The notes under the pieces were generated by a model, which worked only from the letters and a program-made list of their open reading frames with translations, was not told where the DNA came from and searched no databases. A program made the position numbers and the translations under genes. Of a DNA stretch of 64,000 nucleotides, positions 56,328 through 63,960 are shown in pieces. Numbering within the stretch: position 1 is the first letter of the stretch; each line of letters begins with the position of its first letter. The DNA comes from Methylomicrobium sp. GTDB taxonomy: Bacteria > Pseudomonadota > Gammaproteobacteria > Methylococcales > Methylomonadaceae. The DNA is taken from the NCBI GenBank assembly GCA_018333785.1, contig JAGXSU010000084.1, positions 1 to 64,000 on the forward strand. The letters run 5' to 3'.

Positions 56328-56368
56328 GCTGAAGCTTAATCAGGTAAATTTTTAATTGAAGGGCATCT

Positions 56369-57496
56369 TCAAAACCCCGGTATACCGATCTTTTGAATTC
56401 TAACAGCATTATCACCTTCCTCATAAGCCAGTAACTTACCTTCTTTTTTCCAAATTCGAAAAGCCAGCGCATAAGTCAGCACACGAATCGGATAATCTCT
56501 GGGCAAAATCTGCAAATACGGCTGAATGGTCGCAAAATCGGTAACACCGTATTGTTTCATGATAAACCGCAACCCACCGTTTTGAGGACCTATGTTATAA
56601 GCCAGCAAACCAAGAAACAAATCGCCGTGCATGTCATTTAAATAGTGTTTGAGGGTCGCTGCCGCCAGAAAGGCATTGTGTTTATGATTTTCCAGATCCA
56701 GATGTGCGCCCTTCAATTCACTTTTTGCTGCGGACTTTACCGACTCGGGAACCCGCGTAATTTGAAACAAACCATGCCCCCCATCCGCGCTGGTTCTCGG
56801 CAAAAACGAAGACTCGGCTGCGGCTACACCTTTTAGTAAATCGGCGTCCACATCAAAACGCCTGGCCGCCTCATTGATATCGCTATCAAATGACCCGCCC
56901 CGTTCAACCAGCTTAATCAATTGCGCATGTCCCATGCGGCGATAGGCGGCATAAACCTGGTGGCCAATCGTGATCCGTCTGACCTCCTCTTTACCGCCGA
57001 CCAGCGTTCTAAAATGGCCGTAAGCGTCAACAAATCCGGCCTGACCGACCGACCAGTAAACCAGTGCCAAACAGCTTGTCGACACCAGAAAAATGGCAAC
57101 AGGAACCCGAAGATTAAGCCATTTGCGTAACTGCCACCATCCGGCAAGTAATAAACCGCCTATCACCACAATCAACAACACACCGATTGCAAAGGGCAGC
57201 ATATGGGTCAAAAAACCCGTTCCGGAAAACCGCTGCGCGGACCAACCCAACACAAAAATGATTAAAACCAGACCCAAGCCGAATAATCCGGCACATTCAA
57301 GAGTGAGCAACAGAAACTTTTGACCCAGAGATGACGTACGAGGCTTTTTATTGACTTTAGACGGCTTTTTTTTAGCGGTACGCGGCCCCTGGCTGGTTTT
57401 TCGAGGCGGTTTCAAGGGAACCGGGACCTGCTTTGTTACGGCTTTTGGTTTGATCATGAATGCTTGAATTTTGACTGTTCTTGATTGCGATTTCAC
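56369..57496 (-). CDS. Membrane-anchored lytic transglycosylase (SLT domain)
   Basis: Up to 375 residues; the start may be GTG 57496 or ATG 57457 (MIKPKAV). A Lys/Pro-rich cytoplasmic N-tail (KPPRKTSQGPRTAKKKPSKV) precedes three membrane helices (about 60-83, 95-120 and 133-150). The C-terminal SLT domain follows from about 215, with catalytic Glu in GVAAAESSFLPRTSADGGHG and LFQI, then AYNIGPQNGG. It would cleave peptidoglycan in the periplasm. The polytopic anchor is unusual; most family members are soluble or lipoproteins. Confidence 0.85.
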   Translation of the reverse strand: MKSQSRTVKIQAFMIKPKAVTKQVPVPLKPPRKTSQGPRTAKKKPSKVNKKPRTSSLGQKFLLLTLECAGLFGLGLVLIIFVLGWSAQRFSGTGFLTHMLPFAIGVLLIVVIGGLLLAGWWQLRKWLNLRVPVAIFLVSTSCLALVYWSVGQAGFVDAYGHFRTLVGGKEEVRRITIGHQVYAAYRRMGHAQLIKLVERGGSFDSDINEAARRFDVDADLLKGVAAAESSFLPRTSADGGHGLFQITRVPESVKSAAKSELKGAHLDLENHKHNAFLAAATLKHYLNDMHGDLFLGLLAYNIGPQNGGLRFIMKQYGVTDFATIQPYLQILPRDYPIRVLTYALAFRIWKKEGKLLAYEEGDNAVRIQKIGIPGF

Positions 57497-57580
57497 AGCA
57501 AATTGTGCTTAATGACAATCATTATAACGGCCTGAAAACGAGTTAACGCCTTTGAGAAGATTAGGATGAGAGTAAAAGTT

Positions 57581-57644
57581 TGTAGGAGCGGGTCATGCCC
57601 GCGATTGAACCACCTCAGATCGCGGGCATGGCCCGCTCCTACAA
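57581..57644. repeat. REP inverted pair (TAGGAGCGGG...CCCGCTCCTA)
   Basis: TGTAGGAGCGGGTCATGCCC and its complement, 25 bp with one wobble, around a 13-base spacer. This is the well-known GTAGGAGCGGGC REP class of gammaproteobacteria. It lies between the transglycosylase and peroxidase promoters. Confidence 0.85.
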
Positions 57645-57719
57645 CATCACCTGTCGATCAAAGTGCAGGCCCGACACTTTTTAGTATAAACTCCAGAATC
57701 AGCCACAGGAAGATTGATT

Positions 57720-58850
57720 ATGCCCAACCGCTTTATCCTTATCTTGATAACCTGCATCCTGTGCGCGTGCTCAGATAAACCCGAGCCCTCATCTGTTCTC
57801 AAACTATCGCCTTCGGGAAATCCTTTATTGGGATTGCCGCCTTTGGCGATACCGGAAAACAATCCACAAACACCTGAAAAAACAGCGCTGGGAAAACAGC
57901 TGTTTCAAGACAAGCGCTTCAGCGCCGATGACAGCGTCAACTGCGCGCGCTGCCATGTCCCGGCCAATGCTTTTATCGACTCATTGCCGGTTGCAGCAGG
58001 CATCAAAGACCAATTCGGCACCCGCAACAGTCCCAGCGTCATCAATGCCGCATTTTATACACATCAATTTTGGGACGGCCGCAGGGACACATTAGAAGAA
58101 CAGGCAAAAGACCCTTTTGTTAACGTCATAGAACACGGCCTCAGCGATCACCGAAAAATCGTCGACATTGTTCGCACCGATCCGGACTATATCAAGCAAT
58201 TCAGGCAGGTATTTGGCCTGGAGCCCGCACAAATTTCGATTGATCAGGTTGTCATGGCTATCGCAAGCTTTGAACGCACACTGATTGCAGGAGACAGCCC
58301 TTTCGACCAGTATCGCTTCGGCGGCGACAGCCATGCGCTCAGTGATGCGGCCATTCGCGGCCTGGCGGTATTTCAAGGCAAAGGCCGATGCACCAGCTGT
58401 CATAAAATAGCAGAAACCAGCGCCCTCTTCACGGACAACCAGTTTCATAACTTGGGTGTAGGTTTCGGCAAAATCACAGGCAAACTGCCCGGGCTCATCA
58501 AGGCGGCAACACAAGCTGAAGGTAACATTGATGCAGCCGTGTTAACCAACGCCGAACTCTCGGAGTTGGGTCGTTATGCGGTTACGGGTAATAGAGCTGA
58601 CCTTGGCCGCTTTAAAACACCGACTTTACGCAACATTGTCCTGACTGCGCCTTATATGCATGACGGCAGTTTGGCAAACCTCGCAGAAGTCATCGAATTT
58701 CACAATCAGGGCGGTTTTGCCAATCCGTTTCTGGACACCGAAATACGACCCCTGGGTTTGACTCAACAGGAAAAATTGGATTTAGCCGCCTTTATGGAAG
58801 CATTGACCAGCAGCCAATTTGCCGATGCCAATTATTTTAAGCAGCGATAA
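57720..58850 (+). CDS. Di-heme cytochrome c peroxidase / MauG family lipoprotein
   Basis: 376 residues. ATG 57720 has AGGA at a suitable distance; the TTG two codons earlier is less likely. The signal peptide ends at LCAC, so a lipoprotein of the periplasmic side is likely. Two c-type heme sites are CARCH (about 75) and CTSCH (about 225). Family blocks include FQDKRFSADDSVNCARCH, FWDGRRDTLEEQA, TPTLRNIVLTAPYMHDGSLA. It could reduce peroxide or oxidise a partner protein. No MbnP or MauA partner gene is adjacent, so the substrate is open. Confidence 0.9.
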   Translation: MPNRFILILITCILCACSDKPEPSSVLKLSPSGNPLLGLPPLAIPENNPQTPEKTALGKQLFQDKRFSADDSVNCARCHVPANAFIDSLPVAAGIKDQFGTRNSPSVINAAFYTHQFWDGRRDTLEEQAKDPFVNVIEHGLSDHRKIVDIVRTDPDYIKQFRQVFGLEPAQISIDQVVMAIASFERTLIAGDSPFDQYRFGGDSHALSDAAIRGLAVFQGKGRCTSCHKIAETSALFTDNQFHNLGVGFGKITGKLPGLIKAATQAEGNIDAAVLTNAELSELGRYAVTGNRADLGRFKTPTLRNIVLTAPYMHDGSLANLAEVIEFHNQGGFANPFLDTEIRPLGLTQQEKLDLAAFMEALTSSQFADANYFKQR

Positions 58851-58949
58851 AGCGGTTGTCGCAGCACTTTGAAATAGGCGATTGATGAATTGGGGGAGTT
58901 AAGGTTGGCACTGTTTACACCAGTAGTGCTGTCACCCCGGAAAATGAAA

Positions 58950-59062
58950 GCCCGTAGGGCGGATAAGGCGATAGCCGCATCCGCCAAGCCGTTAAAGGTG
59001 GATGCGTTATCGCTTATTCACGCTACCCATCTGCCTCCCTGACTTTCACGGTAACGCGAACA
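58950..59062. repeat. GTAGGGCGGATAAG repeat with an element-like end
   Basis: CGTAGGGCGGATAAGGCGAT and CGCATCCGCC form the body of a common intergenic repeat. The right end GGTAACGCGAACAAGTGC, inverted, shares TGTTCGCGTTA with the 14.9-kb MITE. No matching left end or duplication was found, so it may be a decayed relative. Confidence 0.55.
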
Positions 59063-59091
59063 AGTGCATTGATCTTTTGTAAACGGCGCAA

Positions 59092-59340
59092 TCAAACCGG
59101 AAAAAAAGCTTTTAGAATCAAGGTTAAGATGCCACCCAGTACCAAACCCACCATCCATTTAATAACCAACAATTCGCGCTCCAGACGATTAACATCTGAT
59201 TTTGTCGCCCACTGTGAATCCATTGCTTCGGAAAAAGCAGCCACTAAGGCCTCTGCTTCAGCTTTAGCCTGTTCTTCAGGCACTCCGCCAGCTTTGAGCC
59301 GTTCAACATATTTTAAGGTATCAAAAGTCATCGTTGCCAT
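59092..59340 (-). CDS. DUF1640-like coiled-coil membrane protein
   Basis: 82 residues. FDTLKYVERLKAGGVPEEQA and EALVAAFSEAMDSQWATKSD form the typical front of DUF1640 proteins, followed by a coil (VNRLERELLVIKWMVG) and one C-terminal membrane helix (MVGLVLGGILTLILKAF). Family members are often encoded near mobile or prophage genes and relate to the mitochondrial CCDC90/MCUR1 group by fold. Role unknown. Confidence 0.82.
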   Translation of the reverse strand: MATMTFDTLKYVERLKAGGVPEEQAKAEAEALVAAFSEAMDSQWATKSDVNRLERELLVIKWMVGLVLGGILTLILKAFFPV

Positions 59341-59419
59341 AATAATGACCGGTAAGAAATACAGAATCCCAGTATAACAATGACAATGCTCAGTTAGCCA
59401 TCACGACAGAATTAAATCA

Positions 59420-59580
59420 GCAATTCCCAGTTTGATATTTTCAGCGTCACTTTGGGCTGGGAAAAGCCTTTCGAGGAACGCCGTAAACCCCTCCTTGGGG
59501 GCTTGACGGCAGCATCCCTTCTGCCGACATCCTCGAAAAGCTTCTCCCAATCCTTTTTTCCTTCAAATTGAGAATTGCTG
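59420..59580. mobile_element. 161-bp MITE with 9-10-bp target duplication
   Basis: The ends are CAGCAATTCCCAGTTTGA and, inverted, CAGCAATTCTCAATTTGA (16 of 18). The direct repeat GAATTAAATC occurs at 59411-59420 and 59581-59590; the last C may belong to the element, giving a 9-bp duplication. The interior has a GACGGCAGCATCCCTTCTGC hairpin and no gene. Confidence 0.85.
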
Positions 59581-59729
59581 GAATTAAATCCGCTTCGGTT
59601 TTAGCCAGTATGTTATTGAGAAAAATCCAAAAAAAAAACATTCACAAATCGTTAGTGACAGAATACTTCAAGCAAAACTTTCGCTATCAAAAAGACAGAT
59701 CCGGTTCGTTTAGACATATTGTTTAAATA

Positions 59730-59915
59730 TTAGGCAATAGCTTTATGAGGTTTCACAGCTAAAAACTCAATTTCAGTTTTAGCAAAGAAGAAGCGACCAC
59801 TAACTTTGAACGCTTTCGCATTTGCCTCATTAAAATGGCAAAAAGAACATTCTTCTTTTCTTAATAAAATCTTTGATGAAAATATTGTAAGGACTAAATT
59901 TAAGCGTAAAAGCAT
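59730..59915 (-). other. AT-rich stretch with a doubtful 61-aa ORF
   Basis: The ORF reads MLLRLNLVLTIFSSKILLRK then ECSFCHFNEANAKAFKVSGR and ends VKPHKAIA. No Shine-Dalgarno is evident. The region from 59591 to 59978 is much more AT-rich than its surroundings. It may be the tail of a decayed gene. I would not call it a protein without homologues. Confidence 0.25.
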
Positions 59916-59978
59916 GTTTAACCCGGGATGGGATTGTTTGGCGACAACTAAATCAATAATATTTTTAATTAGGGATAC

Positions 59979-60010
59979 AAAAAAACCGCCCCTGAATTCA
60001 GGGGCGGTTT
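59979..60010 (-). terminator. Intrinsic terminator after the pilin gene
   Basis: Minus strand AACCGCCCCTGAATTCAGGGGCGGTT is a perfect palindrome followed by TTTTT. It lies about 60 bases after the pilin stop. Confidence 0.9.
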
Positions 60011-60071
60011 GCTATAAATCGTTTAACTGTAAGATGTCAAATCGAAAAGCTTTTTCTTCCTATATATGGAC

Positions 60072-60614
60072 TTAAGCTCGGCAGTTAGCAGGACGATATT
60101 TCATCGGCAATGTTCCTTTAGTGCAAGTCCAACGAATTGCGCCAAGAGGCACTACGCCAGGCGCGAGTGGAGTTGCTGCTGCTGCAGCAACTGCAGCAAC
60201 TGGTGCGACATAATCTGCGTCGCCCACGTTACCAACGCCTGCAACTGCTGCAACTGCTGCAGATTCCGCAACCGGTGTCATAATTATTGTATTAGCACCA
60301 TCCGCTCCACCCGCTCTAGGAGTAAAGGTTATAGTAACTGCACCAGTATCTGAATCAATAGCTAAGGAGGTAACATTTTCTGTTGCTACAGGCGCGGACC
60401 AACCCTGCGCAAAAGCTGATCCATTCGATGCATTTTCACTCACAGATAGTTTAGCAGCTCCAGCCAAAACTATACCTTCGGTGACACGAGCACGAATGGT
60501 GTAATCCTGATAAGCAGGAATTGCAACAGCTGCCAAAATACCAATAATGGCAACAACGATCATTAATTCAATCAAGGTAAAACCTTGTTGTGTTTTATGC
60601 ATTTGAGTTTTCAT
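60072..60614 (-). CDS. pilA: Type IV pilin (PilA-like)
   Basis: 180 residues. The prepilin peptidase site is [20 protein letters not shown], with Phe as first mature residue and Glu5. The C-terminal disulfide loop is [15 protein letters not shown]. Between the sheet and the loop is an Ala/Val/Gly-rich stretch ([37 protein letters not shown]) that is longer than in most PilA proteins, encoded by repetitive CTGCAACTG DNA. AAAGGA precedes the ATG. A sigma-54 promoter upstream and a terminator downstream show a single-gene unit. Confidence 0.95.
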   Translation of the reverse strand: MKTQMHKTQQGFTLIELMIVVAIIGILAAVAIPAYQDYTIRARVTEGIVLAGAAKLSVSENASNGSAFAQGWSAPVATENVTSLAIDSDTGAVTITFTPRAGGADGANTIIMTPVAESAAVAAVAGVGNVGDADYVAPVAAVAAAAATPLAPGVVPLGAIRWTCTKGTLPMKYRPANCRA

Positions 60615-60664
60615 AAAATTTTTCCTTTATTTGAGTGGGAAAGTTAACTGCACGCAACAGATAA

Positions 60665-60680
60665 AGCACATAACATGCCA
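60665..60680 (-). promoter_or_regulatory. Sigma-54 -24/-12 promoter for pilA
   Basis: Minus strand TGGCATGTTATGTGCT against TGGCAC-N5-TTGCW, with correct GG/GC spacing and two mismatches. It ends about 50 bases before the start codon. pilA is normally controlled by PilS-PilR through sigma-54. Confidence 0.75.
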
Positions 60681-60830
60681 GATTTTATAGCTAAATAAAA
60701 TAGGTGACTACAGACGTGATTTTATTAAGATAATCAAATTCTTAGAACTTACAAAGCACATTATAGTAATAAAAGGTAACTAATCTACCCGCTTTAAGCG
60801 GATAAACACTTATTAAAAGTAGTATATTCC

Positions 60831-60854
60831 GTCACTTTGTGACAAATATTGTCA
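60831..60854. promoter_or_regulatory. Overlapping dyads upstream of pilA
   Basis: GTCACTTTGTGAC is a perfect dyad with 3-base centre, overlapping the near-palindrome TGACAAATATTGTCA. It lies about 150 bases upstream of the pilA -24 element, a suitable place for an enhancer-binding protein such as PilR, or for a divergent regulator. Confidence 0.4.
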
Positions 60855-60917
60855 GCCAAATAGACAAATTTTTCCTTATTTTACAAAAATCCCTGGATTC
60901 AACTCAAAGCAGATTCT

Positions 60918-61046
60918 ATGACCACAGACGCCCCCATCAGCATCGACGCCAAGAAGAATGAATTCCCCGTAAAACACTCAGATCCGCAAACTGCAGTTGA
61001 GACAATGCACCATGACCTACAGAATCTCTCAAAAGGCGTAGTCTAA
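60918..61046 (+). CDS. Doubtful 42-aa ORF before the glycosyltransferase
   Basis: MTTDAPISIDAKKNEFPVKH continues to a stop nine bases before the glycosyltransferase ORF. No good ribosome binding site. It could be a leader peptide, or part of the glycosyltransferase N-terminus displaced by a frameshift, because that gene has no ATG of its own. Confidence 0.25.
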   Translation: MTTDAPISIDAKKNEFPVKHSDPQTAVETMHHDLQNLSKGVV

Positions 61047-61054
61047 AAGCTTAG

Positions 61055-62017
61055 TTGACCATTGCATTAACCCAACAATTCCTAGTCATCTTGAATCCTG
61101 CAACCTCATCATCCGACAATTTTGTGAAGTCCAAAAATCAACTCAGCATTGTGCTCCCGGCTAAAAACGAAGCGGCGAACCTGTCGGAATTGTTAACTCA
61201 ATTAAAGGCGATCGTGCCCGATGCTGAAATTTTGGTGATCGATGACGGTTCTACCGATAACACGGCTCAAATTGCTCAACAGGCCGGCGCCAGGGTCATT
61301 AGCCACCCTTACAGCCAAGGCAATGGGGCTTCGATAAAAACCGGCGCAAGAAATGCGCGGGGCCAGATACTGATATTCATGGATGCCGACGGCCAGCACA
61401 ATCCGCAAAACATTCCGGCACTTTTGGCCAAAATGGATGAAGGTTATGACATGGTGGTGGGCGCCAGACACGTCAGCACGCAAGCTTCCTGGTTCAGAAA
61501 AATTGGCAATTCATTTTATAACCGGCTGGCTTCGTTGATGACAGGCCATAAGATTGAAGATCTTACCTGCGGTTTTCGGGCGGTCAAAGCGAATAAATTC
61601 AGAAAATTTCTTTACCTTTTACCGAACGGCTTTTCTTATCCGACTACCAGCACCATGGCTTTTTTCCGCTCCGGCTTTCCAGTCGCCTATGTGCCTATCC
61701 ATGCAGGTAAACGGGAAGGCAAAAGCCATATCCGCCTGCTGCGTGACGGGGTTCGATTTTTTATCATCATCCTGCGAATTGGGGCGCTTTTTTCGCCTAT
61801 GCGCTTATTTTTACCGATCAGCGGTTCGGTATTTTTAATAGGCATCAGCTACTACGCTTATACTTTTTATACTTCCAGCCGGTTTACCAACATGAGCGCC
61901 TTGCTCATTCTGTCGTCCTTAATCATCTTTTTGATAGGCATTCTCTCCGAACAAATTTCATCCCTTCATTATCGCGATGCAGAACGTAATGAAAAAGATC
62001 CTGCTGGTAACCCGTAA
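61055..62017 (+). CDS. Family 2 glycosyltransferase with C-terminal membrane domain
   Basis: Up to 320 residues. The GT-A fold begins LSIVLPAKNEAANLSELLTQ, with the DxD-like FMDADGQHNP and the dolichyl-phosphate-mannose-synthase-like GFRAVKANKF. Two helices near the end (about 245-265 and 280-300) anchor it in the membrane. It probably adds a sugar to polyprenyl phosphate or starts chain building on it. No ATG lies in frame before the conserved part; TTG 61055, a later TTG, or GTG are possible. It overlaps the next gene, the first of three surface-sugar genes. Confidence 0.85.
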   Translation: MTIALTQQFLVILNPATSSSDNFVKSKNQLSIVLPAKNEAANLSELLTQLKAIVPDAEILVIDDGSTDNTAQIAQQAGARVISHPYSQGNGASIKTGARNARGQILIFMDADGQHNPQNIPALLAKMDEGYDMVVGARHVSTQASWFRKIGNSFYNRLASLMTGHKIEDLTCGFRAVKANKFRKFLYLLPNGFSYPTTSTMAFFRSGFPVAYVPIHAGKREGKSHIRLLRDGVRFFIIILRIGALFSPMRLFLPISGSVFLIGISYYAYTFYTSSRFTNMSALLILSSLIIFLIGILSEQISSLHYRDAERNEKDPAGNP

Positions 62018-63152
62018 CTTTCCCCCACTCAGAGGCGGAATGGAGCGCCTTAATCATCATATCTATCTGGAATTAAACAAGTCTTTCGATGTGATGGTCG
62101 CGGGCCCTGCTGACAGCCATTTATATTTGAGCCCGTCCACTCGCTATTGCGAATTTCCCCACAGGCCCTTGCCTGTGTTCTTCTGGTATTCATTTTGGTC
62201 AACACTGCGTCTGGCAATAAAAGAAAAGCCCGCGCTCATCATTGCAGGCAGCGGCATCACCGCCTTATCGGCGCGTTTGATAGGCTATGTGTGCCAAGCC
62301 AAAGTCATTGCATTTATTCATGGATTGGATGTTGTTATGCCGCACCCTGTCTATCAAAGCGTCTTTCTTCCTGCCATACGGTCTTGTGATGCTATTTGGG
62401 TCAATAGTCAAAACACGGCAAAGTTGGCGATCGATAAGGGCGTTATGTCCGATAAAATTAAAACGGTTCATCCCGGTGTTGTACTACCTGAAAACAACAC
62501 ATTGGCTAGCAGTTCAACTGATTTTAGAACCGAATTGGGTTTGACCAAAGAGCAAAAGATTCTGTTAAGCGTTGGCCGTTTGACTGAACGCAAAGGGCTG
62601 GTTGAATTTATACTTTACGCCTTTTCTGATATCGTCAAAGCCTATCCTGACTGCATTCTGGTTATTATTGGCGATGAACCCAACAATGCGTTGCATCATA
62701 AATCCGGCGCAAAAGAAAAAATCACTCAAGCTGCAAAAGACAAGAACCTTGAAAATCATGTCATTTTTTTGGGGCATGTTAACGAAGCTCAGCTCGAAGC
62801 TGCCTATCAGAGCAGCCAACTGCACATTTTTCCTGTGCTTGATCTGCCGGGCGACATAGAAGGATTCGGCATGGTGGCAATTGAAGCTGCCGTTTATGGC
62901 CTTCCTACGGTTGCCTTTGCGGTTGGCGGGGTTCCTGATGCGGTAAGCCACACTAAATCGGGCTGGTTAATTGAACCGGGAAACTATCAGGCAATGACTG
63001 AAACCGTGATAAATAGCCTTTCAAATGACAATTCATCAAACCAACAGGTGAGCCCTGAAAGTTGCCGCCAGCACGGTGCAGAATTTTCATGGGACATTTT
63101 CGGCAACAGAATAAGGCAACTTTGCAGGGAGACACTGTGTAATGAAAACTAA
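61989..63152 (+). CDS. Family 4 glycosyltransferase
   Basis: 387 residues from MKKILLVTRNFPPLRGGMER. GT-B fold: N-terminal RNFPPLRGGMERLNHHIYLE, the linker HPGVVLP, LLSVGRLTERKGLVEFI, and the E-x7-E donor site EGFGMVAIEAAVYG. It should transfer a sugar from a nucleotide donor to a growing polysaccharide at the cytoplasmic membrane face. The start is inside the previous gene (29-bp overlap), the end overlaps the methyltransferase start by 11 bp, so the three are one operon. Confidence 0.92.
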   Translation: MKKILLVTRNFPPLRGGMERLNHHIYLELNKSFDVMVAGPADSHLYLSPSTRYCEFPHRPLPVFFWYSFWSTLRLAIKEKPALIIAGSGITALSARLIGYVCQAKVIAFIHGLDVVMPHPVYQSVFLPAIRSCDAIWVNSQNTAKLAIDKGVMSDKIKTVHPGVVLPENNTLASSSTDFRTELGLTKEQKILLSVGRLTERKGLVEFILYAFSDIVKAYPDCILVIIGDEPNNALHHKSGAKEKITQAAKDKNLENHVIFLGHVNEAQLEAAYQSSQLHIFPVLDLPGDIEGFGMVAIEAAVYGLPTVAFAVGGVPDAVSHTKSGWLIEPGNYQAMTETVINSLSNDNSSNQQVSPESCRQHGAEFSWDIFGNRIRQLCRETLCNEN

Positions 63153-63864
63153 CCCTACTTCGCCCAAACCAGGTTTTATTGTCCAAAGCGGCAGACAGGC
63201 AAAAGCGTTAAAAATTCTTAAGATATTGGAAGATGCCGGCAAAGTGAGAAATTCTTCGCTGAAACTTTTAGATATAGGAACAGGCAATGGCGAAATTGCA
63301 TTTTTTCTTTCAGAATTTTTCGACGTGACAAGCGTGGATGTTAAAGACCAACGCAGCCAAACCGGTGGCTTTAAGTTTGTATGTACAGAGGGGGAATATC
63401 TGCCTTTTGAAAATCGGCATTTTGATGTAGTTATCAGTAATCACGTCATTGAACATGTCAACAACGCTGACGTTCATTTAACCGAAATTTACCGGGTTTT
63501 AAAATCAGATGGTGCAGTTTATTTGGCAACACCAAACCGTCTTTGGCCCTGGGAAGTCCATTACCGCATGCCTTTGTTACATTATTTGCCGCAACCTGTT
63601 TTTATGCAGATATTAAAGTACATGGGGAAATATCATGAAGAGGTCAACTTATTAAGCTGGTTTTCTCTAAAAGACAAAGCCCAGAATCATTTTTCAATCT
63701 CAATATTCAGTGACTCTGTGTGTAAATGGCCGCAGCGCTATTATTTGAATTTAAACAATAAGGTCGCATTGTTGCTGTCCTGGATCCCACTGTTTCTCTA
63801 TCGAATTTGTACTTTCATTCACCCGACTTTGATAGTCGTGTTTAAACCCAAAATCAATCAATAA
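63142..63864 (+). CDS. Class I SAM-dependent methyltransferase (polysaccharide locus)
   Basis: 240 residues. Motif I is LLDIGTGNGEIAFFL, post-I TSVDVKD, and motif IV FDVVISNHVIEHVNNADVHL with EIYRVLKSDGAVYLATPNR, which together are the UbiE/Methyltransf_11 type. A hydrophobic tail (YYLNLNNKVALLLSWIPLFL) may attach it to the membrane. Together with the two glycosyltransferases it likely modifies an O-antigen or capsule sugar, or a lipid-linked carrier. Confidence 0.87.
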   Translation: MKTNPTSPKPGFIVQSGRQAKALKILKILEDAGKVRNSSLKLLDIGTGNGEIAFFLSEFFDVTSVDVKDQRSQTGGFKFVCTEGEYLPFENRHFDVVISNHVIEHVNNADVHLTEIYRVLKSDGAVYLATPNRLWPWEVHYRMPLLHYLPQPVFMQILKYMGKYHEEVNLLSWFSLKDKAQNHFSISIFSDSVCKWPQRYYLNLNNKVALLLSWIPLFLYRICTFIHPTLIVVFKPKINQ

Positions 63865-63876
63865 ACGATCGCGATT

Positions 63877-63910
63877 GATGCGCCTCCTGACGTCGGTACA
63901 TTCTATGCAC
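63877..63910 (-). repeat. REP-like palindromic repeat, third copy
   Basis: GATGCGCCTCCTGACGTCGG and TACATTCTATGCAC match the unit at 3377-3416 and, inverted, 3122-3166. It lies 12 bases after the methyltransferase stop. Confidence 0.7.
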
Positions 63911-63960
63911 TTTGCCTTTTTGAACAGAGAATCCAATGCCCTTCGCCCTGCCAACGGATA

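Noticed and set aside
56002-56355. 117-aa plus ORF
   Set aside because: It lies in the 330-bp dispersed repeat and has the typical look of mis-called repeat ORFs.
57720-58850. MbnH (methanobactin-related MauG homologue)
   Set aside because: The family fits loosely, but its partner gene mbnP is not adjacent and the start is a lipoprotein signal, so I kept the general di-heme peroxidase call.
60066-60353. 95-aa Cys-rich plus ORF ([11 protein letters not shown]...)
   Set aside because: Striking Cys content, but it is the antisense of the Ala-rich repeats in pilA (GCA/TGC).
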